Below are positions 1-7,681 of a stretch of 22,654 bases of DNA, in pieces. A program made the position numbers and the translations under genes. The stretch's first letter is position 1; every line of letters begins with the position of its first letter. The notes beneath the pieces were generated by a model, which saw nothing but the letters and a program-made list of their open reading frames with translations, did no database searches and was not told the DNA's origin. The DNA comes from Oscillospiraceae bacterium (GTDB taxonomy: Bacteria > Bacillota_A > Clostridia > Oscillospirales > Oscillospiraceae): the NCBI GenBank assembly GCA_017415945.1, contig JAFQDR010000235.1, positions 1-22,654 on the forward strand. Direction: 5' to 3'.

Positions 1-233
1 CGCAAATATTCATCCTTTGTTTCGCTATAAAACAAAATGCAAAATTCCCCACCTCGTTTACAGGTAGTGTCCTTTTCGGGCACAATGCAAATTTCTGTCT
101 TAATTTCAGCATTAAGCGGTTTTACAGTTTTAATAAAATCTGTTAATTCTTGGATATCATCACCGGTTAGTTTATCCGTATCTTTGAAAATATGAAATGA
201 TTTCCGTTTGAAAATTTGCTTATAATAATCCAT
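1..233 (-). CDS. Nitroreductase-like flavoprotein, N-terminal part
   Basis: The frame opens with ATG at 233 and runs off the left edge of the window without a stop, giving about 77 residues that begin MDYYKQIFKRKSFHIF. A GGGGAG ribosome binding site lies about 8 bases upstream. The start, the later TCKRGGEFCILFYS stretch, and the pattern KTVKPLNAEIKTEI resemble the N-terminus of the putative nitroreductases of the TM1586 type, which bind FMN and reduce nitro or quinone compounds in the cytoplasm. That assignment rests on remembered family pattern only. Codon use is more AT-rich than in the neighbouring genes. The gene lies downstream of the SLH gene on the same strand, separated by a hairpin. 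Function is unproven because the catalytic part is outside the window. Confidence 0.6.
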   Translation of the reverse strand, partial: MDYYKQIFKRKSFHIFKDTDKLTGDDIQELTDFIKTVKPLNAEIKTEICIVPEKDTTCKRGGEFCILFYSETKDEYL

Positions 234-267
234 ACATACTCTCCCCGTTACTTAACGATCTATCACA

Positions 268-293
268 ACACCCACGGCTTTTGCCGTGGGTGT
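268..293 (-). terminator. Hairpin between SLH gene and nitroreductase-like gene
   Basis: An 11-bp perfect stem (ACACCCACGGC with GCCGTGGGTGT) closes a TTTT loop just after the SLH stop codon. There is no clear U-run on the minus side, while the plus side is followed by GTTTTTATTT. It could be a weak terminator for the SLH gene or only a spacer hairpin. Confidence 0.45.
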
Positions 294-301
294 AAATGTT
301 T

Positions 302-1873
302 TTATTTCGCCTTATACAGGAAGGTGACGATCTGGGCGCGGGAGCAGGGGGCATCGGGGGAGAACAGGAACAGGCCTGTGCCGCCGGTGATGCCGTTTTC
401 TGTTGCCCACAGTACGGGGGCATAGAAGTAATCGCTCTTGGCTACGTCAATGAACAGATCCTTCGCATCCTCCGCCAGAGGGCTGCCCTTGGCACGCCAC
501 AGCATGGTCATGACCTGTGCGCGGGTGCACAGCCGGTCGGGGGAGAAGGTGGTGGCGGTGGTGCCTGCGGTCACGTCATTTTCCACTGCCCACAGCACTG
601 CGTTGTAGTAGTATGCGTCTGCGGAAACGTCGCCGAAGGGGTTCCAATCAAACTGAGGTGCGGGGCTGCCGGCGGCACGCCACAGCATGGTGACCACTTC
701 CGCTCTGGTGATGACTTTTTCGGGGGAGAAGGTGGTTGCAGAGGTGCCTGCGGTGATCTTGTTGTCCACTGCCCACAGCACGCTGTCAAAGAAGTAATCG
801 TCGTAGACCACATCCGCGAAGGGGCTGGCGGGGTGCACCACGGAGACTTCCTTGGTGTCGGTGATTTGCAGACAGACCTTGCAGAAACGGTGGCTGACGG
901 TCACGTCATCATTGCTCAGCAGGGGGTCCTCAATCCAGTCACCGGGCTTGTGGTCGGTCTTGGGAATGACCTCGGAGTCCTCAATCAAACTCATACAGTC
1001 CTTGCACAGCAGCTTCCCTGTGCGGCCCTCGTTGATGCAGGTTGCATCAACGGCACCCAAACGCTTGTCGGCGGGGGTGTGAGCGAGCTTGGGGATGACC
1101 TGAGATTCCTCCAGTACGGTCAGGCACCACTTGCAGATCAGGTCCCCCGTGCGTCCTTCGGAAACGCAGGTAGCCTCCACCGCACCGATACGCCCATCGG
1201 CGGGGCAGCATTCTGCCTTAGGCAGAACCTCGGACTTGGCGCGGCCTACCAGATCGCAATAGCCGTCAGCGGTGCAGCGGGTCACAGACAGACCCTCGCT
1301 TTGGCAGGTGGGCTCGATCTCAATGACGGATTCGTCGAATTTGTGTGTATGGACGGTGGGAACTTCGGGAACCAGCTCGGGCGTGGTGGGGATCTCCTCA
1401 CGTTCCGCAATCTGACTGCATACGGTGCAGAAGCGGTAACGGACGGTGGTGGTCTCGTCGCTGTTCCATGCGTCTACCACCCAGTCGCCGGGGGTATGTC
1501 CGGTCTTGGGAATGACCTCGCCCTTTTCCAGCACGGTCAGACACCATTTGCAGCATACATCGCCTGTGTAGCCGTCCATGGTGCAGGTGACCTCACGGAT
1601 ACCCAGTCGCTGATTCAAAGGTTCACAGTCCACCTTGGGCAGGGGCTCGGTCCAAACGCCGCCGGGCAACTCACATTCGCCTTCGCCGCTGCAATGGGAA
1701 ATGATAACGCCTTCGGTTTTGCAGGTGGGGGGAGTGAGCAGGGTTTTCTTGTCAAATACGTGGGTGTGGGCCACGGAATCGGATTCGGTAGTGGGTTCGG
1801 CGGCAAATACGCCGACAGTGAGCAGGCTGACGGTCATGACCACAGCCAACAGGGTTGCGAGAATGCGCTTCAT
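302..1873 (-). CDS. Exported SLH-domain protein with Cys/His repeats
   Basis: The product is 523 residues, starting at MKRILATLL where GGAGG sits 5 bases upstream; an upstream in-frame start has no such site. Residues 1-25 form a signal peptide (KR, hydrophobic core, AxA-like end). Residues 36-335 hold repeats: two HTHxFD...PTC modules (from 36 and 175), and three copies of C-x10-C-x2-C-x14-H (Cys97/108/111/His126, Cys236/247/250/His265, Cys279/290/293/His308), plus FCTVC and FCKVC pairs. Residues about 350-400, 411-461 and 472-523 are three S-layer homology domains (FxDV, VLWA, FSPxxxxTRAxxxTxLWRA). SLH domains of this type anchor proteins to cell-wall polymers, so the protein is probably surface-displayed with its repeats outward. 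No enzyme domain is recognisable. A metal-binding or structural role for the repeats is inference. Confidence 0.9.
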   Translation of the reverse strand: MKRILATLLAVVMTVSLLTVGVFAAEPTTESDSVAHTHVFDKKTLLTPPTCKTEGVIISHCSGEGECELPGGVWTEPLPKVDCEPLNQRLGIREVTCTMDGYTGDVCCKWCLTVLEKGEVIPKTGHTPGDWVVDAWNSDETTTVRYRFCTVCSQIAEREEIPTTPELVPEVPTVHTHKFDESVIEIEPTCQSEGLSVTRCTADGYCDLVGRAKSEVLPKAECCPADGRIGAVEATCVSEGRTGDLICKWCLTVLEESQVIPKLAHTPADKRLGAVDATCINEGRTGKLLCKDCMSLIEDSEVIPKTDHKPGDWIEDPLLSNDDVTVSHRFCKVCLQITDTKEVSVVHPASPFADVVYDDYFFDSVLWAVDNKITAGTSATTFSPEKVITRAEVVTMLWRAAGSPAPQFDWNPFGDVSADAYYYNAVLWAVENDVTAGTTATTFSPDRLCTRAQVMTMLWRAKGSPLAEDAKDLFIDVAKSDYFYAPVLWATENGITGGTGLFLFSPDAPCSRAQIVTFLYKAK

Positions 1874-1878
1874 GGGGA

Positions 1879-2053
1879 CCTCCTTGGGAAATGCGCAAGG
1901 ACAAAACTCCCTCATCATCCGATGGGGGAGCTTTGTGCCGGGGGGAGAATTACTGGATGGAAGAAAAGAAATCATAAACGTACATCAAACCAAAGGATGT
2001 ACGACCGGGACGAGCGGTATTCAAGTTGTAAGAAATACCGCCTATCTCTACCT
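1879..2053 (-). promoter_or_regulatory. Long structured leader of the SLH gene
   Basis: Between the predicted transcription start near 2053 and the ATG at 1873 lie three successive hairpins: GCGGTAT/ATACCGC (2014-2041), CGTACATC/GATGTACG (1979-2003), and an imperfect stem around CTCCC/GGGAG (1903-1934) that on the minus strand is followed by TTTTGTCC. The last one looks like a weak intrinsic terminator inside the leader. The ribosome binding site follows at about 1878-1884. No known riboswitch class is recognised. Confidence 0.4.
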
Positions 2054-2059
2054 GTGTAC

Positions 2060-2088
2060 ATTTTAGCACAAAAGATGATGTTATGCAA
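2060..2088 (-). promoter_or_regulatory. Promoter of the SLH gene
   Basis: On the minus strand TTGCAT (2083-2088) and TAAAAT (2060-2065) are separated by exactly 17 bases. TG one base before the -10 makes it an extended -10. It predicts a leader of about 180 bases. Confidence 0.6.
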
Positions 2089-2180
2089 TTCACAAAGTGT
2101 GCAAAATCCATAAGCAAAGTTGTAATATTGCGATAAAAATAAGGCGCACCTATGGATGCGGCGGTGCATCGGACAATGCC

Positions 2181-2256
2181 GTAGGGACGCCCCTTGCGGG
2201 TGTCCCCTTTGCTGCACAGCCCCTCCCTCGTGGGGATGTCCCTTGCGGGTGTATCC
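2181..2256. repeat. GTAGGG-type palindromic repeats, two diverged copies (family A)
   Basis: GTAGGGACGCCC pairs with GGGTGTCCC (stems 2184-2192 and 2198-2206, one G-T pair). A second, weaker version around GGATGTCCCTTGCGGGTG follows at 2232-2256. Both share the loop region CCCTTGCGGGTGT. They lie between the sulP terminator and the SLH promoter. The intergenic stretch 1874-2316 otherwise holds only the leader, the promoter and the terminator. Confidence 0.55.
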
Positions 2257-2272
2257 ATGCTCTCTGCGTGTA

Positions 2273-2306
2273 AAGCAAAAAAATCCCCTCTCGGCCGAGA
2301 GGGGAT
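2273..2306 (-). terminator. Intrinsic terminator of sulP
   Basis: A perfect 24-base palindrome (2283-2306, ATCCCCTCTCGG and its complement) is followed on the minus strand by a run of T residues with one G interruption. It lies 11 bases after the sulP stop codon. Confidence 0.85.
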
Positions 2307-2316
2307 CAGATATGTG

Positions 2317-3948
2317 TTACAGGGTTTCTGCCTTTTCCAGTGCGGCATCGATATTGGGCTGAAAGAATTCCTCGCCTACCATATCAAACAGACCGCTGTG
2401 GTGGAACTCACGCATGGGCTGCTCGTTTACGTGGGAGAAGATCACCTGCACCCCTGCCTTGTTGCACTGCTTCACCAGACGGGTAAAGCCGTTCATAGCG
2501 GTTGCGTCGATGGCGGGCACGGAGCGCATACGCAGCACCAGTACATTCTTGGTGCCGTTGCGGTTGTCGATGTCGGGGATCTTGTCTGCGGAGCCGAAGA
2601 ACATGGGGCCGGTGATTTCGTACACCATAACGTGTGCGGGTACGGGCTTCAGACGGCCGTCCTCGTCGTCGGTGATTTCCACGTATTCCCATTCCTTCAC
2701 ATCGGATACATCGGCCATGCGCTTCATGAACATCAGACAGGCCAGACCCAGACCAACGGAAATGGCGACCACCAGGTCGAAAATCACGGTCAGAGCGAAG
2801 CTCAGCAGCAGGACTGCCACATCGCTCTTGGGTGCCTTTTTGACGATCTCAATGAGCTTGTGCATATGGCTCATGTTGTAGGCAACGATGAACAGGATGG
2901 CAGCGATGGTGGGCATGGGGATCAGTGCGGCGTAGGGCATCAGCAGTACCAGCACCAGCAGCAGAACGATGGCGTGTACCATGCCCGCTACGGGGCTGCG
3001 GCCGCCGTTGTTGATGTTGGCTGCGGTACGGGCGATTGCACCGGTTGCGGGGATACCGCCGAACAGTGCGGATGCCATATTGCCCAGACCCTGTGCTACC
3101 AGCTCCATGTTGGAGTTGTGGTGCTCCTCTACCATTTCGTCGGCAACCACGGCACTCAGCAGAGATTCGATGGCGGCCAGAATGGCGATGGTGAATGCGT
3201 CGGGAAGAACCTCCTGCACCAAGCCGAAGGAGATGGCGGGGAAGTGGAAGGTGGGCAGGGCACCGGAGATGGTGTACAGGTCACCGATGGTGTTCACGGG
3301 CAGCTTCAGCAGCTTTACCAGTGCTGCGGTGAGCACGACCGCGATCAGGGAGGGAGGTACACGCTTGAAGATCTTGGGAGAGATGATCAGAATGGCCAGT
3401 GCCACCAGACCCACCACCAGAGCCATGGGGTTCAGAGTACCGATGCAGTTGACGGTCTCCTCTACCTTTTCCATGGTCTCCACGGGGGAGTGGGTGAAGG
3501 TCAGACCCAGGAAGTCCTTGATCTGGCCGATGACGATGGTCAAAGCGATGCCTGCGGTAAAGCCCACGGTAATGGGGTCGGGGATGAACTTGATCATGCT
3601 GCCCATGCGGAGAATGCCCATGAGGATCAGCATAATGCCTGCCAGCACGGTGGCAACCACCAGACCCTCCATGCCGTTCTTGGCCACAACGCCTGCAACG
3701 ATGGTGGCGAAGGCGGCGGTGGGACCTGCGATCTGGACGGTGGAACCGCCGAAGAAGGAGATCACAAAGCCTGCTACGATAGCGGTGTACAGACCCTGCT
3801 CGGGAGTCACACCGGAGGCCAGTGCCAGTGCAATGGACAGGGGAAGGGCGATGATGGCGACGATGATGCCGCTGATCAGGTCCTTTACAAACTTGTCCTT
3901 GGAGTAATCCTTGAGACAAAGGAACAATGCGGGAGTCAAATGTTTCAT
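2317..3948 (-). CDS. SulP family inorganic anion transporter with STAS domain
   Basis: The 543-residue product begins MKHLTPALF. The ATG at 3948 has AGGTG at good spacing; a GTG nine bases upstream was not chosen because it overlaps that site. Residues about 20-400 are a dense set of membrane segments with SulP features: the N-terminal DLISGIIVAIIALPLSIALA, a GPTAAF element and later glycine-rich helices. After the last membrane segment comes a cytoplasmic STAS domain (about 440-543) with the switch-like motif AIDATAMNGF. SulP proteins carry sulfate, bicarbonate or other anions, usually as proton- or sodium-coupled symporters or exchangers; the substrate cannot be read from the sequence. The gene stands alone with its own promoter and terminator. 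A putative sulfate exporter (yeiH-like) lies 15 kb away. Confidence 0.92.
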   Translation of the reverse strand: MKHLTPALFLCLKDYSKDKFVKDLISGIIVAIIALPLSIALALASGVTPEQGLYTAIVAGFVISFFGGSTVQIAGPTAAFATIVAGVVAKNGMEGLVVATVLAGIMLILMGILRMGSMIKFIPDPITVGFTAGIALTIVIGQIKDFLGLTFTHSPVETMEKVEETVNCIGTLNPMALVVGLVALAILIISPKIFKRVPPSLIAVVLTAALVKLLKLPVNTIGDLYTISGALPTFHFPAISFGLVQEVLPDAFTIAILAAIESLLSAVVADEMVEEHHNSNMELVAQGLGNMASALFGGIPATGAIARTAANINNGGRSPVAGMVHAIVLLLVLVLLMPYAALIPMPTIAAILFIVAYNMSHMHKLIEIVKKAPKSDVAVLLLSFALTVIFDLVVAISVGLGLACLMFMKRMADVSDVKEWEYVEITDDEDGRLKPVPAHVMVYEITGPMFFGSADKIPDIDNRNGTKNVLVLRMRSVPAIDATAMNGFTRLVKQCNKAGVQVIFSHVNEQPMREFHHSGLFDMVGEEFFQPNIDAALEKAETL

Positions 3949-4003
3949 AGCTTTCACCTTTTCTTGCTCTTAACAAAAAATTTACAGTGTCAAATGCCCA
4001 TAC

Positions 4004-4032
4004 AATATACTCCTTTTTTTCGACATATGCAA
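4004..4032 (-). promoter_or_regulatory. Promoter of sulP
   Basis: TTGCAT (4027-4032) and TATATT (4004-4009) on the minus strand with a 17-base spacer, about 55 bases upstream of the chosen ATG. The spacing and both boxes fit a sigma-A promoter. Confidence 0.55.
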
Positions 4033-4087
4033 CAGTTATTTATATAAAATTTTGTGAAAAATGAAAATTTTTCCTTGGGGAAGGGGA

Positions 4088-4096
4088 TGGTATAAT
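4088..4096 (+). promoter_or_regulatory. Extended -10 promoter of the DUF1461 gene
   Basis: TGGTATAAT (4088-4096) is a perfect extended -10. No good -35 lies at the usual distance. It predicts a leader of only about 20 bases that contains the GGAGGTG site at 4114-4120. Confidence 0.6.
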
Positions 4097-4123
4097 GACT
4101 GTATATTTCCCGCGGAGGTGCCT

Positions 4124-4765
4124 ATGAAACGAGAATCCAAAATCTATACCGCAGCACTGGTTCTTGCCCTGATGGCCTTGGTGCTCAGCGCAGCCATTGC
4201 GGTGCCTCTGCTGTGGCGAGGCTTCTATTATCTGCATATCGATGCCCTTGATTTGCCCGCAAAAACCGGCTGGACCGCCGAGGAAATTCGCTATGGCTTC
4301 GACGAAATGATGGACTATTGCGTGTTCCATGAGCCCTTTGGCACGGGGGTCATGAAGTGGTCGGAGGAGGGCTATGCCCACTTTGCCGACTGCGAGGTGC
4401 TGTTCCGTATGGACTTTACTGCATTGGCACTGTCTCTTGCGGCGGTTTTGCTGCTTTGGCATATGGGTAAGGCGTATACGGCTGTTCCCATTGGCGGCAA
4501 AGGCCCCATGTTTTGGGCGGGGAGCCTGCTTGCGGGGCTGTTTTTGGTCATCGGCGGCTTGGCGGCACTGGATTTTGACCGCGCCTTTGTGATTTTCCAC
4601 AGCTTGTTCTTCCCGGGGAAAACCAACTGGATCTTTGACTGGCGGGTGGACGAGATCATTCTGGTGCTGCCTCAGGTGGTGTTCCGCAACTATGCCATCC
4701 TGATCGTAGGTCTCCTGCTTTTGGGCTGCGCGGGCCTGATACTTGCGGACAAGAAAACAAGATAA
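4124..4765 (+). CDS. TIGR01906/DUF1461 family integral membrane protein
   Basis: The 213-residue product starts MKRESKIYTAALVLAL, with GGAGGTG four bases before the ATG. It has a first hydrophobic segment at about 9-30, a loop of about 80 residues outside the membrane carrying the DxxxMMDYC-like part, then three further hydrophobic segments (about 98-115, 128-150 and 188-208), and ends in KKTR. The order of segments and the FDEMMDYCVF...FADCEVLFRMDF pattern match the DUF1461 (TIGR01906) membrane proteins common in Firmicutes. No biochemical function is known for the family. It is a single-gene unit with an extended -10 promoter and a strong terminator shared with the convergent DUF1836 gene. 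Confidence 0.85.
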   Translation: MKRESKIYTAALVLALMALVLSAAIAVPLLWRGFYYLHIDALDLPAKTGWTAEEIRYGFDEMMDYCVFHEPFGTGVMKWSEEGYAHFADCEVLFRMDFTALALSLAAVLLLWHMGKAYTAVPIGGKGPMFWAGSLLAGLFLVIGGLAALDFDRAFVIFHSLFFPGKTNWIFDWRVDEIILVLPQVVFRNYAILIVGLLLLGCAGLILADKKTR

Positions 4766-4767
4766 GC

Positions 4768-4805
4768 AAAAGGGGACTTCCGATCGGAAGTCCCCTCAGT
4801 TTTTA
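4768..4805. terminator. Bidirectional terminator between DUF1461 and DUF1836 genes
   Basis: A perfect 26-base palindrome (4771-4796, AGGGGACTTCCGA and complement) is flanked by AAAA on the left and by TTTTTA on the right (4800-4805). It serves the two convergent genes. Confidence 0.85.
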
Positions 4806-5330
4806 TTCTTCAAATTCGTAATCTTCCCGAATCACATCAAAGCAGCAGTCCAGATAGATCTTGTATGCTGCGGTAATAATGGTGCTGCGGAGCATGAGCT
4901 TTTCCTCGGTCTCGTCAGACCCAACATTGTCCAGCTCGGGCTTGATGCCGAACACATATTCCATGACGTTTTCCAGCTCGTCACAGAAATAGTCATAGGC
5001 CTTTTTCACCGAATAGCTTTCCTTCTGGATGCGAATGAACAGGCTCAGATTCTCCATGGAAAGAACATTCTTGGCGACGGCAATGAAAAACAGGTACGCG
5101 ATTTGTTCCCGGTAATACTGTTTCTTCACAGCATTCGCAACCAATCCTTTCTTCACATAGTTGCTGACCATGGACGCGGTGAGATTCATTCCGTCGAAGG
5201 AATCAAAGTATGTATTGATGTACTTCACGGTCTGCTCCAGATACAGTCCCACGTCGGGGATGTCCTCATAGCGGGGCAGACGGAAGATGCGGGCGGGTTC
5301 CGCAATCTTTTCTCTGGTTTTTTCTTTCAT
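4803..5330 (-). CDS. DUF1836 domain protein, probable DNA-binding regulator
   Basis: The 175-residue product carries the DUF1836 signature: FRLPRYEDIPDVGLYLEQT, then LTASMVSNYVKKGL and KKQYYREQIAYLFFIAVAK. The middle part resembles a MerR-like winged helix, so a DNA-binding role is likely but unproven for the family. The acidic tail ends EDYEFEE. The next in-frame Met is at residue 48, inside the domain, so the ATG at 5330 is the only sensible start. No proper ribosome binding site precedes it; instead a complete promoter ends 6 bases before the ATG (see the promoter entry and findings), suggesting a leaderless message. It is divergent from the DegV gene. Confidence 0.85.
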   Translation of the reverse strand: MKEKTREKIAEPARIFRLPRYEDIPDVGLYLEQTVKYINTYFDSFDGMNLTASMVSNYVKKGLVANAVKKQYYREQIAYLFFIAVAKNVLSMENLSLFIRIQKESYSVKKAYDYFCDELENVMEYVFGIKPELDNVGSDETEEKLMLRSTIITAAYKIYLDCCFDVIREDYEFEE

Positions 5331-5336
5331 GGTCTC

Positions 5337-5365
5337 ATTATATCGTTAAGTCTTTATAAAGTCAA
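5337..5365 (-). promoter_or_regulatory. Promoter of the DUF1836 gene, predicted start at the ATG
   Basis: TTGACT (5360-5365), a 17-base spacer and a consensus TATAAT (5337-5342) on the minus strand. The usual start distance places the first transcribed base at or within one base of the A of the ATG at 5330. Confidence 0.7.
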
Positions 5366-5396
5366 TGAAAACAGTGCACGGGTTTTACGAAAACCG

Positions 5397-5425
5397 TTGA
5401 CAATGAGAAAAGAAACCGTTATACT
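5397..5425 (+). promoter_or_regulatory. Promoter of the degV gene
   Basis: Consensus TTGACA (5397-5402), a 17-base spacer and TATACT (5420-5425). It predicts a leader of about 40 bases. It is back to back with the DUF1836 promoter, with 31 bases between the two -35 boxes. Confidence 0.75.
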
Positions 5426-5471
5426 GTACTGGTATATCTTGAGACAAATAGAGAGAAAACAGGTGATTACT

Positions 5472-6335
5472 ATGAATTTCAAATTGGTTTCCGACTCCTC
5501 CTCCAACGTGTATGCCCTGAGCGGCGTGAACTATACCACGGTACCCATGAAGATCGTGGCGGGGGACAAGGAATTTGTAGATACGCCCGCGCTGAATCTC
5601 AATGAAATGGTGAGCTTTTTAAAGGGACACAAGGGCAAGAGCGGTTCCTCCTGTGCCAACGCACAGGAATGGCTGGAGGCCTTTGAGGGGGCCGACGGCG
5701 TATTCGGTGTGACCATTTCCAAGAATCTCAGCGGCAGCTACAACGCGGCCCGGCAGGCAGCCCGTGACTTTGTGGAAGAAAATCCCGGAAAGAAGGCCTA
5801 TATTTTTGACTCTCTGGCAGCGGGCCCCCAGCAGGCTATGCTGTGCGATAAAATCGCGGAGCTTATGGCAGAAGGCTGTGACTTTGATACCATTGTGGAA
5901 AGGGCACGGGACTACCACAACCATACCCACATTTTATTCTGTCTGGAATCCATGACCAATCTGGCCCGCAACGGCCGTGTGAACCCCACGGTGGCAAAGA
6001 TCGCAAATGCCATCGGTATCCGTGTCTGCGGCGACGTAAAGGGCGGGGAGATCATTCCCGTACATAAGCCCCGCGGGGAAAAGAAGGCCATGGAGGTGCT
6101 GGTGGATATGCTGGGCGAGCGTGGCTACAAGGACGGCATGCTGATCCGTGTGGCACACTGCTTCGGGGAAAAGAATGCTCTGACCTTCAAGGCCGCGGTT
6201 CTGGAAAAGTACCCCAATGCCAACTTTGTCATTGAGCACACCACGGGACTTTGCAGCTTCTATGCGGAAGCAGGCGGTCTGATGATCGGCTTCGAAGGCG
6301 GCTACAACACCAATAATAATAACAAGGACTTTTAA
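5472..6335 (+). CDS. DegV family protein (fatty-acid binding, FakB-like)
   Basis: The 287-residue product begins MNFKLVSDSSSNV, with AGGTGA six bases before the ATG. DegV/FakB proteins bind a single fatty acid and, where FakA kinase is present, hand it over for phosphorylation and phospholipid synthesis. Features seen are the N-terminal SDSSSN lipid-carboxylate loop, the GVTISKNLSGSYNAA motif (about 84-98), the ESMTNLARNGRV segment, and HTTGLCSFYAEAGG near the C-terminus, all at the usual places in the family. Length is normal for the family. It is monocistronic, with a strong promoter and a terminator. The divergent DUF1836 gene could be its regulator, which is inference from position only. 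Confidence 0.9.
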   Translation: MNFKLVSDSSSNVYALSGVNYTTVPMKIVAGDKEFVDTPALNLNEMVSFLKGHKGKSGSSCANAQEWLEAFEGADGVFGVTISKNLSGSYNAARQAARDFVEENPGKKAYIFDSLAAGPQQAMLCDKIAELMAEGCDFDTIVERARDYHNHTHILFCLESMTNLARNGRVNPTVAKIANAIGIRVCGDVKGGEIIPVHKPRGEKKAMEVLVDMLGERGYKDGMLIRVAHCFGEKNALTFKAAVLEKYPNANFVIEHTTGLCSFYAEAGGLMIGFEGGYNTNNNNKDF

Positions 6336-6355
6336 GTTTTTCCCTCCTATACAAA

Positions 6356-6395
6356 ATGGAGCTGTTGTAATTCTGCAACAGCTCCATGTCTTTTA
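6356..6395. terminator. Bidirectional terminator between degV and AI-2E genes
   Basis: A 12-bp stem, ATGGAGCTGTTG with CAACAGCTCCAT (6356-6387), has an 8-base loop. It is followed by GTCTTTTA on the plus strand and by ATTTTG on the minus strand. It lies between two convergent stop codons. Confidence 0.75.
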
Positions 6396-7547
6396 TTCGG
6401 TTTCTTGGAGTTCGGGTGCGGGTAGGACAGCGGCTTCTCTTGCGGCCATGTTGTCCTTTACCAAGCGGTACAGTGCCGCGGTGACGGGAACGCCCAGCAG
6501 CATACCGAAGATGCCCATGACACCGCCGCCGATGGTGATGGCAGCCAGTACATAAATGCCCGGCAGACCGATGGAGGCACCTACCACCTTGGGGTAGATG
6601 AGATTGCCCTCCAGCTGCTGCAGCACCACAAGGAATACCACAAACAGCAGAGCCTGCAGGGGATTGACCGTGAAGATCATGAAGGCACCCACCGCCGCGC
6701 CGATATAGGCACCCGCAATGGGGATCAGAGCGGTGAAGCCCACCAAACAGCCGATCATCATGGCGTAGGGGAAGCGGAAGATCGTCATGCCCAGGATACA
6801 CAGGACACCCAAAATCACAGCCTCCAGACACTGACCCACGATAAAGCTGTGGAAGCAGGTATCTACCGTGCGGGATACATACAGCAGCCTGCCCAGAGCG
6901 GCTTCTCCCAAGTAGGTTTTTACCAGACGGGTGACCTGCCCGCCAAGGGTCTCCTTGCCCAGCAGCAGATAGACAGAGAATACCAGTGCGATGAATGCGG
7001 TGGCAACGGCGGAAACCACACCGGATACACCGGAGATGATGCTGCCCATGGCACCGCCCACACCGGACATGAGGACGTTCACGACCTTCTTGACCGTCTC
7101 CTGTACATCCAAATTTTCCAGTGTGTTGATGATGTTTTGGTCTGTCAGATAGGCACTGACGTTGAAGTTTTCATCCATCCAAGTGTATGCGGTACGCAGA
7201 GCACCGGGGAGCTTCTCGATAATCAGCATGAGACAGTTGATGAGCTCGGGGAGGATCATGCGGAACAGCAGAACCACAACCAGAAGCAGGGTGACAAAGG
7301 CCAGCAGCATACAGCCGGGGCGGCGGAGCTTGGCTGCGGCGGCATTGCCGCTGACGGGCAGCACACGCTCGTAAAAGCTCATGAGGATATTGAGGATATA
7401 GGCGATGACACCGCCCACGATCAGAGGATACGCGGCGGCAAAGGCGATGCGGACGGCACTTTCTGCCACCGACCAGTATCGGATACACAAAAACGCGGCC
7501 AGCACGGTAATGACCAGGCGAACGCAGGAGGTACGGGAAATGTTCAT
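6393..7547 (-). CDS. AI-2E family transporter (PF01594-type permease)
   Basis: The 384-residue product starts MNISRTSCVRLV. The ATG at 7547 follows AAGGTGG at proper spacing; a longer in-frame start upstream was rejected because it would put this site inside the gene. The protein has two membrane segments at the N-terminus, one near residue 80, a soluble stretch (about 110-175) before a GGxxG-rich helix, and a block of further segments ending in GIFGMLLGVPVTAALY. The motifs QLEGNLIYPKVVG and IGLPGIYVLAAITIGG are hallmarks of this permease family. Members include the AI-2 exporter TqsA and sodium-proton antiporters, so the substrate is open. It is monocistronic and divergent from the HD hydrolase. 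Confidence 0.9.
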   Translation of the reverse strand: MNISRTSCVRLVITVLAAFLCIRYWSVAESAVRIAFAAAYPLIVGGVIAYILNILMSFYERVLPVSGNAAAAKLRRPGCMLLAFVTLLLVVVLLFRMILPELINCLMLIIEKLPGALRTAYTWMDENFNVSAYLTDQNIINTLENLDVQETVKKVVNVLMSGVGGAMGSIISGVSGVVSAVATAFIALVFSVYLLLGKETLGGQVTRLVKTYLGEAALGRLLYVSRTVDTCFHSFIVGQCLEAVILGVLCILGMTIFRFPYAMMIGCLVGFTALIPIAGAYIGAAVGAFMIFTVNPLQALLFVVFLVVLQQLEGNLIYPKVVGASIGLPGIYVLAAITIGGGVMGIFGMLLGVPVTAALYRLVKDNMAAREAAVLPAPELQETE

Positions 7548-7579
7548 ATTGACCCACCTTATATAGATAGAATATATGT

Positions 7580-7608
7580 ATTTAAACACTGAAAGTCTGT
7601 TCCGTCAA
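7580..7608 (-). promoter_or_regulatory. Promoter of the AI-2E gene
   Basis: TTGACG (7603-7608), a 17-base spacer and TTAAAT (7580-7585) on the minus strand, about 35 bases upstream of the ATG. Confidence 0.55.
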
Positions 7609-7625
7609 TGGACAAACTGTAAACA

Positions 7626-7654
7626 TTGACAGCGCTTTTATAGCGTGTTAGGAT
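7626..7654 (+). promoter_or_regulatory. Promoter of the HD hydrolase gene
   Basis: Consensus TTGACA (7626-7631), a 17-base spacer and TAGGAT (7649-7654). The leader is about 20 bases and contains the AAAGGAAG site. Confidence 0.65.
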
Positions 7655-7681
7655 GAAACAAAAACAGAAAGGAAGAATCCT

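Noticed and set aside
296..2113. Long plus-strand frame of 605 codons opposite the SLH gene
   Set aside because: It lies antisense to a clear signal-peptide and SLH protein, has low-complexity Gly/His-rich translation and no ribosome binding site.
2194..4047. Plus-strand frame of 617 codons opposite sulP
   Set aside because: Antisense shadow rich in Gly, His, Gln and Asp, a typical mirror of a membrane-protein gene; the minus-strand frame has all SulP features.
4743..5471. N-terminal extension of the DegV frame to 4743
   Set aside because: It runs antisense through the DUF1836 gene and across two promoters; the ATG at 5472 has a proper ribosome binding site and matches the family N-terminus.
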